DNA of 64,000 nucleotides from Cryptomeria japonica (Eukaryota > Streptophyta > Pinopsida > Cupressales > Cupressaceae): assembly GCF_030272615.1 (NCBI RefSeq), contig NW_026729184.1, forward strand, positions 90,802-154,801. The letters run 5' to 3'. The notes beneath the pieces are model-generated. The model worked only from the letters and a program-made list of their open reading frames with translations. It was not told the DNA's origin and did no database searches. Position 1 is the stretch's first letter, and every line of letters begins with the position of its first letter. Position numbers and translations under genes: made by a program. Shown here one piece after another: positions 47,401 to 60,821 of this stretch.

Positions 47401-50400
47401 AGCTTGTCTTCTAGTCTTGCTTTTTTATATCCATAGAATAATAATTGTCTAGATGTATGGTATGTACATGGTTTAGTTTTCTACACATGTTTTATAATTT
47501 CGGTGAGGAATGAAATCACTTTGATTGGCTTATATATGTTTCTTAAGGAGTTAGATGAAGGTTATTTTTGCTTTTGGTCTTTATTCTATGGTTGAGAAAA
47601 ATTGTCTAAGGGTCAAACAACATATTTTCCAAAGTCTGCAAGTTATTATTTTGGTCCACAATCCTATGCCTTGTAGGGCTTGGCCTTGTGGTTTTGAGGA
47701 TATGATTTCCAATCACTAAGTAGCTATTTCCAGGATTTTCATGTCATAATATATTCTACAATAGGTGTTAGATGTGGCTATTGTCTAGTTTATGCTAGAA
47801 CAATGTAATATATCTCTAATGTTCACTAGAATTATTTTGTAGAATTATTTGAGAGAGTTTCATACCTTAGGTAAGAACTTATCATTTTAAAATTTTTTAG
47901 TGTATTTAGTCTCTATCCTTGCAAGGATATGCTTTCTATCTCATATCTCACCATCACCATTATGGAAGAGGAAATAATAAAATGATATTTGACTTAGGAA
48001 ATCCCGTATATAGAAGAACAACTTCCCCTTTGTTTGTCTTTAGGTCCAAATTTGACAATGAAAAGTTATAAACAAATAAAGTAGACATTGAAAAATTATC
48101 TCAAACTTCAAATGCATGAAAACCTTGAAACACATGTTTGCAACACCCCTATCCTATTGGTTTTACCCTAGTTTCAAGGAGGCATGTGTGTATATCCTTC
48201 TGATCCTATTTTGGTTGTCTCCAAACCATCCAATGTCTTTAGAAACAAGTACACAATGCTTCCATCTAACATAGTCAACTCTAGATATTAATTCTAGGTT
48301 CTTCTCTACGTGTACATTCCAGATCTATATTATTGTTTTTATATTTTATGTTACAGGTCATCTATATTACTCAAGTTTATTACATACATTCAACAACCTC
48401 AATCTCTTGCAATAAAGAAGTTCATAATATCTATGCCTAACTCTCCTTTGAGGGATACTAGCTAGGCCTTACATGTTCTAATATAATGTAAGATTGAGAC
48501 CTTCTAGGTTGTATTGATTAGTCTAGGGATCTTATTTCCTCTATTTTAATCCTATCACATGTGTATCTTTCCATGATATATGGATGTCTCCCAATAAGTT
48601 AATATTCAATCATCACATAATAGAGATATATTGGCATCTGTAAATTGGAAAATTGGACTCTAGTGACTCCCCACCTAGGAGAGAGAAAGGAAGTCACTAG
48701 GATGATTTTCACTTGGATGAACTTTACATTCAAAAGAGGGGCTTGAATCCACTAGATCCAAATCCAAGGGAAACAAGGATGTGAATTCCAAGTGGATTGC
48801 AAGGGTTCAAGAGTGATTTACCCTCTTTTGTATATGATAAAGTTGACTTGTTGACTATGTGGAACAAAGAGAGAGATTGAGTGAAATGAGGAGCTATCAG
48901 TTTGGGATCATGCTGTAACTTTGGATCTAAGATAATTAGATTGATACGGATCTTCCATGCAAATTTGGAGAAAAGTTATCAGGACCATGGTGACAATGTA
49001 CATGGTCCTCCAAAAAATCCGTGAAATGAAAAGGGTTCTTTCATCTCTACAAATGAAGCCCAAACCTGCAATTACAACTACGCACTTGCAACCTACACAT
49101 AGAAAAGAGAGGGAGAGGGGTTGTGGATAGGGGTTTGCCTCAGGCAAACCCTGGTTAAGGAATCGACCTTGAAAGAAAGTAATTGCAAATGCTTGAATGT
49201 AAACAATGGAATTGTATACCTTGTAGATCTGCAACTTGTTGATGATGATTTCTTTTCTTCTTGAATGTAATCATAAGTGTTGTATGAAATGGCATGTAAC
49301 ATGAAAAAACCTTAACACACACACATGCTTTCAAATGAATATTGTAATATTGATCCCATGGATGGATGAAGAAGACTTGAATGCTTGAATACTTGATCAT
49401 GTATATTTTTTCCTATGCTTTCTTATCATCCCTTTGCTTTAATTTTGCCTCCTTGCAAATGAGAAAACCAACTCCCTTTTATGCATGCCTTAGAAGATTA
49501 ATTCATCTCACCAAAAGTCGACATCGAGGAGATTTGGGATCCCAAAGTGCATATAGGGTCGAGGGGACCTATCTTGAGGCCACCCTAAGAGGGTGAGATA
49601 TGGGCACCACACCCTTGTGCAAGGGGGATATGGGTGCCATGCCCTTGTTATGCCCTATCTTGGGACCCGGACAGGGTCTTGAGTCTATCTCAAGGCTCAA
49701 ACAAGAAGGGGTCAATGGGGTGAACATGCATAAAGAGGTCTTGGTCAGAAAAGAGGGTGTTTTCGCCAAAGTGAGGACTTTGAGTTTGGTTAAAATTGCA
49801 GGAGGCACAATTTCATGACACTACAACATCATTAAGCCATCCTTCCCCCTCTCTCTATGACCTCCAAACTAAATCACCCTACAATGAATTGTCTAACACC
49901 TACTATGAATACTCCATGTGCTCCATCTATTTGTATTTTCCTATCCTTTGTTGCCCAAAGATAGAGGACTCCCCAAATTGCTAATAGGTTAGAGCACTAC
50001 AATGTGATCCCATGCCCAAATTTATATTAAAGCCACATGCCCTAGACCCCATCCATCTTTTTAAATGATTAAATGCAAATCCTTTTTATAAACGGCTCAT
50101 GCAAGCCCCCATGCAAATAGTTGCCTACACTCCACCATATCTATAATGAATTTGGCTAGCCTAATGTGGAAAGAGCATCCTCCCTTCCTAAGTAGATTAA
50201 TACTACTAACAAGAGCTAGCATCATCAATGGGAAATTTACAATCGTCCCTCTATATGCATCCATATTTAGTGTCTTACGTCTCCTCACTTGAGGTCTTCT
50301 TTCCTATACAGTTGCTACAATATATTATTCACATCTACACTTAGTGTGTAAATTATTCAAGTTATAATAAATTCTCTTAATATTCACCATACATCCCCAA

Positions 50401-52500
50401 GGGTAATTATTTTCTCCCTCATAACAAGATGAAAGGTGCTCATCTCGAATTGTCACCTCTCTACTAGTGTTGCAACCATAACCATGTGCTCAAATGGTTG
50501 TCATACTCACTATATACTCAACCTTATAAGCTCATGAAATATCACTTGATCTACACCTCCCAAGCTCATTGTCAAGCTCTATACTCCTGATTTCCACTCT
50601 TATGTCTCTAGTAATTGTAAATGCTCTTGCATGATGTTCAATAACACCAATCAATCCTCATAAATCAGCTGATATACTTCTTTCCATGTATCACCATTCC
50701 CAAGCCTTTTCCCTCCTAAGCTCAATCATTGAGTTACCAAACACATTCATTAGGTTTTATATACATCAATTATGCTTTTACCTAATCATTATTTTACATA
50801 ATCATTATGATTACATGGCTACTATAATTTAGTAAAATTATTTCACATTTTATGGAGTCACTAATTAGCTTCACAACAACCACAACCCTTAACAAAGCCA
50901 CTCCATCCCTTAACATATCTACCAATTCATATTTTTACTACTTCAATAGTTGCATCATTTGACCTAATCTACCCCTTATTAATGATACACGTAAATGCAT
51001 GAAATGATCAAGATGAGAGTATGTACCATTAGCCCTCACTCCTCCAGACGTCAATACCATCTCACTCTCTTTACCTAGTACTCATTAATCCATGCATTCT
51101 CTATCTTAACTTTGCTTCTCTTCTACCATGTTCTCACTTCACTATTAGCTAGGGTAAAAATTAATTTTTTACCCCTAGCCCTATTTATTCAACCCATTTC
51201 ATTATTTTTTATTCCATTTATTCCTCCCATCTCCTTTTTTCATTATCTTTCTCTTTTCATCCATATTTTTTCTCTTTTATCCATTTTTTAACCCACCTAC
51301 CCTCTCAAGGGGGAATCCATCTTTCACCACATTTCTTCTATTTCTTCTATACGAAAGCATCTTTTCTCTTCTTAATTCTAAAAGTGACCTATATTTTATT
51401 TTTCTTCAAAATAAAGTTATTTTACCATCATTTCAAATACAATTGAAATGCAAACACCTCAAACTAACACTTTGTTGGACTTGATAATTCCTTTGATTAT
51501 TGATCATTTACATTTGATCAATTATTCTCATTCTTGTCGTCAATATTATTTAAATATTCTTTATTATTTAAAATATTTTCCACTAATTTTGTTATTCTTG
51601 TTTCTCATCTAAAATTATTATTTCATTGATCTCTAAGGTCTAACCCTTGGTAAATAATTATTTGAAAATGATTTAATTAGACCTTTAATCCTCTTCATAA
51701 ATTAAATAAATAATTTTATTTATTTGATTGATCATCTTGTTCACTTTCTATTTTCTAATCTAATTCTCTATATCTCTTAATGTCCCTCTAATCATGTACA
51801 CATTGGATAATCAATTATTAACTTTAGTTTTTAGCCACCCAAGTTTCTACCCATGTAATTAAAATTGTGCACAAACACCACAAAGCAATTAGGCAAAACT
51901 AATTTAATAGTACAATTAGGAGATTAATATAGTTTATTAATGGATACCTGTATTTTTTTCAATTTATTAATAGGCTAATATTGAGCATTTGTATTTTGTA
52001 ATGATTGACTAATTGAGGTTTTTTTAAGTTGTTTTGGTAGTGTCACATACAACTACACATAGAAGGATACCAATGAGATTGATTTAAGAGATAAGTGGTC
52101 ATATGTTGGTGACTTCTTTTAGGTAGTTGAAATTTAAATTATTACAAAAAATATATAATTAAAATATAATTTATTGTAAAATTGTAAAATATTATGTATC
52201 TAATAACTACCTCTTAATATTTCAGTATATAGATAGTGATTTCTAGTAAGAGCTCATGTATTGCATTACAAAAACTTGTGAATTTAAAATATATGACAAC
52301 ATAGAAAAAAATTGTTAATTTGAATTATTATTTTCTGTTTAATATGATGAAATATTTTAATTTAATTTTCTATTAGAAAATCCATCTTCATCATTATTAA
52401 TTTGAAAAAAAACTAAAGAAAACAAAATAAAAAAATCTAGAAACATAACTTCTGATGAAATTATTAAACAGTAATTTGTAGGCACTGATATCCCTAATCT
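47401..52500. other. Gene-free intergenic region upstream of the receptor kinase
   Basis: No gene was recognised. 48650-50300 is less AT-rich and includes a G/C-richer stretch at 49560-49800 that may be LTR or UTR of an unidentified retroelement. 51150-51400 is T/C-rich. None of the short ORFs shows a family motif. Confidence 0.5.
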
Positions 52501-52576
52501 ATTTATTCCTCCATTCCATTCTATTCTCTTCAATTGCCTTCTGTTTTTCCCCTGCCTCACAAGAGTTCTGTCTTAC
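52500..52576 (+). promoter_or_regulatory. CT-rich leader before the receptor kinase
   Basis: The 75 bp ahead of the start codon are pyrimidine-rich (CCTCCATTCCATTC, CTCTTCAATTG, TTTTTCCCCTGCCTC), as in many plant 5' leaders. No convincing TATA box could be fixed. Confidence 0.35.
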
Positions 52577-55500
52577 ATGGCTGCTCTTTTTTTGTTACTT
52601 TTAATGTTTTTCATATTTTCAATCTCCGCTTTTCCTCATTCTCTCAATCATCTCTCTCAACAACAACAACAACAATTGCTCTTGCGATTCAAAGCTGTCG
52701 TATCCAAAAACGGCAATGCTCTGCCCGACTGGATTCCCCTTCACCCATTCTGTAACTGGTCTGGTATTATTTGTCACTCGTCTCAATCTGTTCGTGCCGT
52801 CAATTTAACCCAAATGGGTTTAGATGGCATCATCTCTCCTGTGCTGGGAAATCTCTCTTCTCTTCGAGTCCTAGATCTCTCCAGTAATTATCTCACTGGT
52901 ATCATTCCTCCTCAACTCGGCCAACTCCCAAATCTATGGATACTCTTGCTGCATCAGAATCATTTGCAAGGAACCATTCCGCCCGCTCTCTCCGCTTGCC
53001 GCAGTTTGTATTTTCTGGCACTCTCCTATAACCAACTGCATGGCAGCATTCCGCCTGAGCTGAGCTTTATCAGAAGTTTGAAGTACCTCTACTTGGGCGG
53101 TAACAATCTCACGGGTACCATTCCCCCCTCTTTGAAGAATCTGTCTGCCTTAGTTGTATTGGATTTGGCCAACAATGAGCTCGACGGCCACATTTCTCCT
53201 GAATTGGGCATGCTCAGTCACCTCCAGACTATTTACCTTTTTGGAAACAGTCTATCGGGCGCCATTCCCAGCACTTTTCACTCTGTCCGTGCCATCAATT
53301 TATCCCAAATGGGTTTAGACGGCACCAATTCTCCCGTGCTCGGGAGTCTCTCCTCTCTTCGATCCCTTGATCTCTCCTTCAATAACCTCACTGGTACTAT
53401 TCCTCCTCATCTCGGCCAACTGCCAAATCTACAGATACTCGATCTGGCCGGCAATCAATTACAAGGAATCATTCCGCCCGCTCTCTCCGCTTGCCGCAGT
53501 TTGTATCTTCTGTCACTCACCTTCAACCAACTGCATGGCAGCATTCCGCCTGAGCTGACTCTTCTAACAAGTTTGAAGTATCTCTACATGGGCGGTAACA
53601 GTCTAACGGGTACCATTCCACCCTCTTTCAAGAATCTGTCTGCCTTAGTTCGATTGGATTTGGCCTTAAATAACTTATCGGGCAACATTCCACCTGAATT
53701 GGGAATACTAACTGACTTAGAGTATCTTAGTTTATGGGGAAATCAGCTTAGTGGAAACATACCAAACTCCCTGGGAAATTGCTCCAGTCTCAAAGAACTT
53801 TATTTAAATACAAACCAACTTGGTGGAACGGTTCCAATGGAACTAGGTAGGTTGAAGCTTCTCACCAAGATTTACCTACACACCAATCAACTCGTTAGTG
53901 ACAGCAGTAACACATTGGCCTTGGCCTTTCTCAATGCTCCCACAAATTGCTCCCACTTGCAAGAAATAGATGTGAAAATCAATTATTTCACTGGTATATT
54001 GGCCCCGACCATAGGCCAGCTGTCTTCTAATCTCAATTACTTTGCTTTATCGGCCAACATGATAAGCGGAAGCATACCACAACAGATTGTAAATCTCACA
54101 AACTTGACATACTTAGGTTTAGAAAATAATCTTTTGAGCGGCAATATTCCATCTGGAATTAATAGATTTCGTGAGTTGGAAGAATTGCATCTGGGTGGGA
54201 ACAAATTAGAAGGAAGCATTCCAAGTGAGATAAGTCATATGCAACATCTCGGACTCTTAAATCTTAGTCACAACCAGTTATCTGGAAAAATACCTGATTC
54301 ACTTTGTAGCTCCCAGCAGTTAAGACGTCTTCTACTTCAGCACAACAAGTTATCAGGGGAGATCCCTGTTAGTTTGGAGGGATGTCAGAAGTTGGAGCTC
54401 CTTGACTTATCTTACAATAAACTAGGGGGAAAGATACCTGGTGAAGTCATTGCCAGCCTTAAAAACCTGCAATTCTACCTTAATATTTCATGGAATTCTC
54501 TGGAAGGGCCGTTGCCGCAGGAGATGAGTAAAATTGTAATGGCTCTAGCCATAGATATATCTGGAAATAAACTTACTGGGGTCATTCCAATTTCTCTAGG
54601 AGACTGCACAGCATTAGAGCATCTAAATCTGTCTCACAACACCTTTGAAGGTCCAATACCACATTCACTCTCCAAATTAAAAAATCTCCAAGAAATGGAT
54701 CTTTCTTTCAATAATTTGTCAGGGCAGATTCCAGAAGGAGGGTTGTTTCAAAATAGAACTGTTGTAACATTTTTTATGGGGAACCCTGGTCTATGTGGTC
54801 CAAAACACTATTCATTGCCTCCATGCCCAAATCTGACCCAGGGAAAACATTCCCTTCTCAAAAAAGTAGTCTTATCAGTTGTTGGAACCATTGGATTTGT
54901 ATTATGCTGCTTCATTATAGTAATTTTATGGAGGCATAAACTTTCAAGGCAACTAGTCCGTTCCTCGAGCTTTATTTTTCAAGGAAACTATCCAAAATTT
55001 TCTTATCAAGATCTGTTCATCGCAACATCTGGATTTGACGAGTCAAACTTGCTTGGAGTGGGTAACTTTGGATCTGTCTACAAAGGCATGTTGAGGGATG
55101 GTAAGATAATTGCCATCAAGAATCTTAATTTACAAAATGAAGAAGCTCTTAAGAGTTTTAAGAGAGAGTGCAAGATGTTGGGAAGAATTCGGCACCGTAA
55201 CCTCATCAGAATCATGAGTGCATTTTTCTACCCTGACTTGAAAGGTTTGGTTCTTGAATTTGCATATAATGGAAGCTTGGAAAAACATTTGCACCCTGAG
55301 AGGGATGGTGAAGGCTTTTGTAAATTGGGATTGAGTGAGTGTTTGAGCATTGCTGTTGATGTAGCACATGGCATGGAATATTTACATCATGATTGTCCTC
55401 TACAAATTGTGCACTGTGATTTAAAACCCAGCAATGTGCTCTTGGATGCCAACATGACAGCTCTTGTCACTGATTTTGGTATATCCCGTTTAACTTCTAC

Positions 55501-56086
55501 AAATTCCACTGATTCACTGAGTACAACAACATTTGCACTCAAAGGATCCATTGGCTATATTGCTCCAGGTAAAATGTTTGAATTATCTTTATATTAGCAT
55601 TATCATTTTCTTTATTAGCTTTTTAAAGAATTTAATAGAGTAAAATTGATTGCAGAGTATGGATTGGGTGGGAATGTTTCTATTTATGGAGATGTTTACA
55701 GTTATGGAATTCTGATATTGGAGATGGTTACAAGGAGGAGACCAAGTGATGACATGTTTGTAGGAGACATGAGCTTGCACAAGTGGGTGAGATCAGCTTT
55801 TCCAAACAGACTGGCAGAAATTGTTGATAGGGAGCTATTGAGTGATGTGAATGAAAACATGGAAGACAATAAATGTCTTCTTTCTTTCATTCATGTTGGT
55901 TTGCTGTGTAGTAGTGAATCATCAAGAGAGCGACCTTCCATGAGTGATGTAGCGAAAGCCTTGGTGAGCCTGAAGCCATCTTTGATGGGAGCTGCAGCTG
56001 CTTCCAATTTAACACCTACCATATCAGAACTCCTGGAAAAATGCAATCCCACAGAAACATTGGCATCGGACAGCTCTACATTTTAG
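52577..56086 (+). CDS. LRR receptor-like kinase, LRR-XII-like, non-RD (two exons)
   Basis: Exons 52577-55568 and 55656-56086 encode about 1140 residues. They comprise a signal peptide (MAALFLLLLMFFIFSIS), an LRR N-cap with the CNWSGIIC pair (Cys59, Cys66), about 27 LRRs of the plant LxxLxLxxNxLxGxIPxxLGxLxx type (residues 71 to about 730), the paired-Cys C-cap NPGLCG..PPC, a transmembrane helix (about 765-786) and a Ser/Thr kinase. The kinase has the G-loop LGVGNFGSVYKG (about 825-836), Lys848 (IAIK), the catalytic loop IVHCDLKPSNVLL (Asp948, Cys before it, hence non-RD), Asp966 in DFG, and APEYG across the splice junction. Non-RD LRR-XII kinases are mostly plasma-membrane sensors of microbial patterns (FLS2, EFR, XA21); the ligand here is unknown. 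All kinase residues are present, with no stops. The start is supported by the signal peptide and ATGG context. It is longer than usual (about 1000) because of an internal duplication. Confidence 0.95.
52787..53776 (+). repeat. In-frame 495-bp tandem duplication inside the LRR domain
   Basis: Residues 71-235 and 236-about 400 repeat each other with a period of 165 residues (seven LRRs). SVRAVNLTQMGLDG and SVRAINLSQMGLDG start the units, and both contain IPPALSACRSLY, FNQLHGSIPPEL or YNQLHGSIPPEL, and LTGTIPPS.KNLSALV. At DNA level the first five repeats are strongly alike. Similarity fades over the last two. Confidence 0.93.
55569..55655 (+). other. Phase-1 intron in the kinase domain
   Basis: The 87-bp intron, GTAAAATG..TTGCAG, splits the Glu codon of APEYG after its first base. 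Without splicing the frame ends nine codons later. An intron at this spot of the activation segment is characteristic of the LRR-XII kinase group. Confidence 0.93.
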
Positions 56087-57647
56087 ATGTTTATAACTTC
56101 CATCAAGAAGTTTAAGTCCATGTTTGATTGTTTCAAGATTGTCTTCCATAACAATCTAGTCTTCTTTCATGTCAAATCTCCCTTTAATTAAATTCTAGTT
56201 CTGTGAGCTTGTATATGGTTCTAATTTATGTGTTTTCGTTTCACCAGTTTGTGAAAGTATGATGTTGTCAATACATGCTTATTGAAACAATGTAAAGTAT
56301 TTTAACATATTGTCCTATTTATAGGAGTTCCTCTCATAATGTACAAAAGCTTGTGAATATTCATGTGTCTCGAAGTTCAAAAACATGACAGGAATCTGGA
56401 TGCCATATCAAGGATGATATGTTTATGGCTAGAAAGGAGAAAGGAATAAGAATTCTAAGGTAAGTGAATTTTTTTGAGTTTTTTGAATAATTTAGAATGC
56501 TCAAAACAGATACGTCTTGGAGCTACGTGTAGAATTCACTCAAAATTTAGATTGTAGTGTAATTCTCCTTTATCAGATGTAAGGGGAGGCCCTCGTTTCC
56601 CGTTAAAGCGGATGATACATCATTTTCATTTTTGACAGTCGTTTATAAGAATGTGCAGAACTTAAAAAATCTTCTTTCGCTCCATTTGTTTTTCTTCAAC
56701 CATTTCTGGCTATATAAATTACTATTACATTTTGATTTTCTGTAAACAATCACTGGCCTCTTTATATATAAAAATATCGTTCAGATTTGGACTATATAAT
56801 TAAGATAAATTTTAAGTTGAGCATAATTTAATTTAATTTAAAATATAATTAATTAATTTAATTTTAATTAATTAAGGAAAGTGTTTTTTTTTCCTTTTTC
56901 ATCAGTAAACTACAAATAAGAGGTCTGCTTCATGTACATTAATTCAAAATATTTTACAATGTTTTTCTCATTATAGTTTCATACAGATTTGTAATAGGCG
57001 GTTTTTACAACCTATGCCAAAAACAATGTCTACATGCTCTTTGTCATATAAAATGGAGCATAATTACATTTTATGGATAAGGTATTTAAATCTTGAAGCC
57101 AGTTGAGGCCCTCCACGAGGATGGGCCCTAGAATCCATTGGAGAAACAAAACACACTTCCCAACATCTAGATGGTGTCATGGTAAAGCAAAGTGGATGTT
57201 AATCAAAATGAGAGGGCATCACTTTGTGCAATATCTAGTGATATAAATAATATAGAAATCCTATGGCAACTAAATGCCCAATTCTTCAACTATCATCTTT
57301 AAAATGCCCTCAATCTCACCAAAAACTATTCTCAAATGAGTCATTTGCACAACACATTCTATGAGTCAAATGGCTCACCCAAATTTTCCAACAAGGCCAA
57401 GAACATGGATGAAATGTTCATGTCAACTTTGTGTCTATGGTGAGTCAATAAGAAAAACTCTCTGAACCCGTTTAATCACTTGAAGAATTAAGCCAATGCG
57501 GTATTTGAAGATGCTCTTCAGCCTCTTCTCCTTGAGTACTCCTAAGAAATTCATCTATCTACAAGTGCATGCCAATTAGATGGGCATGTTCATTTAAAGA
57601 AACTCTAAATCTTCTTGGAAAATATATTCTACATGAGATACACAAAG
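56087..57647. other. 3' flank of receptor kinase and spacer
   Basis: The first few hundred bases are T-rich and probably hold the 3' UTR; no canonical AATAAA close to the stop was found. 56800-56880 is a run of AATTAA repeats. 57070-57640 has mixed composition and may be part of the long repeat unit that begins before the window's first base, but this cannot be tested here. Confidence 0.4.
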
Positions 57648-60540
57648 GTAAGCACGTGCAACATTTATTACTATGTCAAGATATTTCAATAAATGTCATT
57701 CTCTTTAGCCTCTATCACACCTTGTTTTGATTTTTTAGTGATATGCCACATCTTGTCATCATTACCTTACATAAGAAATAGAAACATCATCTTACAGGTT
57801 TCATGAGAGTCAACCTCAACTTAGTGCCTACTTCGACTAAAATGTGAAGGATTCATGGAGTGTGGTGGATGCCACACATGAATTTATAGTAAGGAAGAAG
57901 TTTCATCCAAGCTACATAAAAAGGCATCTCTAACATTCCAAGGCAAATTGGCATCCCAATATAAGATGATAAACATTTTATATATTCTCAAAACATAAAA
58001 CACGTCTAGAAGGACCTTAATATCTTAGTTTCATAAATCTATTTATGGTTAAGATTTTCTTTTGTAGTGCAGCCCTAGAAAAACCTCTAGCCATTGCCAA
58101 CTAAATTTTGTTTCAACATAGTTGTGTTGGAAGAATATTCCTTTTTTCTTTGCACTCCATTCATCCATACCCCTTTGTGGCATAATATTTCCCATCCTTT
58201 GATTTGATGATTAGGGATATTTTCTTTTGCTTTTATGTTCCTTGCTAGAAGAAGTTCCTCATTTTCTATTTAATACATTGGCAACCCCCATGTGACATTG
58301 TGGTCCTCAAGACATTAGACAGACATGGTAAGAGTAGATATTACTACTTTCAACATGATGATAAGTCAACCATTTTGATTTCCATGAGGTCATCTCACTA
58401 GATAATTTGGCAAGCGTCCCATAGTTGAGTTGATCTTAAGCCATTTGTTAAAGGGAAATTCGAGGTATATACTAGGAAGGGTGACTAATTTGAATTGTAG
58501 TGTGAACTTATGTTTCTACTTGTTCCCTAGGGTCTCAGACATTGCAACACTTGCATTTACCATTTGACTTAAACAAATAGATTAATCATCCCCAAAAATA
58601 TTGACCCTAGCCTCTAGTCTTTTGGCCATCCCTCAAAGAATAATAGTTTACAAATTGTTGATGTGTCAAAGAAGTTAAATTTGAGGTAATTGAAATTCCT
58701 TCCAACTGCCCCAGTTAAGTTACAACAAAACCATATCGTCTTAAAGCATCTACCAAAATTATGAATAGAAAGTGGGATAAGGGATCTCCTTGCTAAAATT
58801 CTCTTGAAACCTCAAAGAAACCTTGCAAAGTTCCATTGATAATAATTAAGAACCTTGGGTTTGTAACTATCATGAATTAGCAAGACAATCAATCTCTCTC
58901 AAATCCAAAAGATTTAAGGGATGTGAACAAGAATCTCCTATCCAATTTGTTGTTCTTGTTTATATCTAGTTTGACTTACATTACACTTGATCCCTTTAAC
59001 AAGCTAAAGAGTGGGTAGCTTCTTATTAAATTAGTACTCCATCTAAGATGCATTTCCTAAGAACAAGCCCAGTTTGCCCCTAAGTAATAATCTCAAGTAG
59101 AATTGTTTGTAGATAACTTTATATAGTTGTGGATAGTATCTTATATACTATGTTTCATGGAGATATTGATTAAAAATCTTCTTCTTCTTAGGAATAAAAG
59201 ATTCGAAGGTGTTATTCAGGTCTTTAAATTGACTACTTTCTTGTGTGAGTCCTCAAGTGCTACCCAAATGTTGTGCCTTGCAATATGCTAGCACTTACAA
59301 AAAATGTTTCTAGGAAGCCATCAAGCTTGAGAGCCTTGTCTAGAAGCAGCTAGAGAACAACCTTTTGACTTCTTCTATGAAACATTGTTTCAAGAGTTTA
59401 TCTTCACTCTTAGAAACCAACTTGGGGATTTTCTTACTAAAATGAGACATGGATTCACCTAAGGAGTCATCTATATTGTTTAACATTCCTTTTGAAAAAG
59501 AAGACTACATGTTTATTAATGAGCTCCTTCTCTTCTAGTATCTCTCAATATATAAATTTATCTTACTAATTCACCATTTTCCTTTCTTTTGTATAATGAT
59601 GGAAAAACTTTGAGATTTTGTTCCCGCTTTTAAGCCAAACTTTCCTAACTTTTTGTGTCCAATATATCTCCTATTTTGGAAGAATCTCTAAATAGAACCT
59701 TAATAGTCCCTTTTCTTCTAGGTAACTATCGTGGTCCATTCCAAATAGAAAAACATACTCATTCAAATAAAACCTTTGAATATTGACAACGAGATTGCAA
59801 CCGGTTTTGACTAAGTATATACCTAGAGCATTATTAGTTCAAAATAGTTCATCTTTCTTTTGTAAGGAACTAAAATTGAAATGACATATTTTATTAAATA
59901 GCTCTATGTTAGATTCACAACATTTACTTCTTAGCAAGGTATTGTATATTCTCTAATAGGTGGATATTCCAATCTACATCCAATTTTTCTCGATAGTTCT
60001 TCCAAATTTGCTAGATAACTCCTTAAGCCTTAAAAGGGGGTGAGAATGTTCAAGGGGAGGCTCAATAAACAAGTGGTCTTCCTAGATCCAAATAGTATAA
60101 CCATTACTCACCATCCATTTTTATCGCATTCTCAATAGTTGTCCAACCTTAGCATTTTTGTTCCAAATAGTAGATCCAACAAGGATATAAAAATAAGATA
60201 ATATACCCCAACCACCCTCATCTCTAATATACTTAACCTTCGTGATATTTATCCAATTATTATTGTTCTTCAAAAAAAAATGTCTCATTTTGGCTATCAA
60301 GGCCATATTTGTGTCTTTAATTTTGCATAATCCCAAACCTTAGAGTTGCTTAAGAAGGAAAACCTTATCCCAAGCCACTAGTAAAATCCTTTGGTCTCTT
60401 TCAATTCCAAGCCAATGGAAGTTCCTTTGAATCTATTTGACTTTATTAGCAAGGAATCGACTATGAATGTTATTTGGCTTTTCTAAATAAATGATATTAA
60501 TGTTTTAATGATCATCCATTGGGAATCCTTGATCCTCCAT
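57648..60540 (-). mobile_element. LINE remnants of copy 2 (RT and thumb/zf-RVT)
   Basis: These are the same two LINE remnants as at 1-2830. Here the RT motif B survives: the minus strand at about 58840-58760 reads INGTLQGFFEVSREF, a stop, then QGDPLSHFLFI. The thumb/zf-RVT frame at 60336-60121 differs from copy 1 by two or so residues. No intact ORF remains. Confidence 0.65.
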
Positions 60541-60771
60541 GATGTGGCATCCAAGTGTATTATAACATGTGATTAAATAGGCCAACCTAGGCCTTATTAT
60601 AAGTAAATTAATGTAGAAGCAAAAGGATAATAGTGAAAATTTTGAATTAGGTTAATAAACCAATAGTGGGAACTAGATTCAAATATATCACAAAGGATTG
60701 CACTAGGGATTACATACATAAAACGTAAGTATAATAGTAATTTCATTTAACAAACAAATAAAAATAATACA

Positions 60772-60780
<9 letters not shown>

Positions 60781-60820
<40 letters not shown>
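60781..60820. repeat. (TA)n microsatellite
   Basis: An uninterrupted TA tract of about 40 bp. The corresponding place in copy 1 (about 3085-3105) has only short interrupted ATATAT. Confidence 0.95.

Positions 60821-60821
<1 letters not shown>

Noticed and set aside
49569-49818. Overlapping ORFs on both strands in a G/C-richer stretch
   Set aside because: No recognisable domain, and both strands are open because of composition. It is more likely LTR or UTR sequence.
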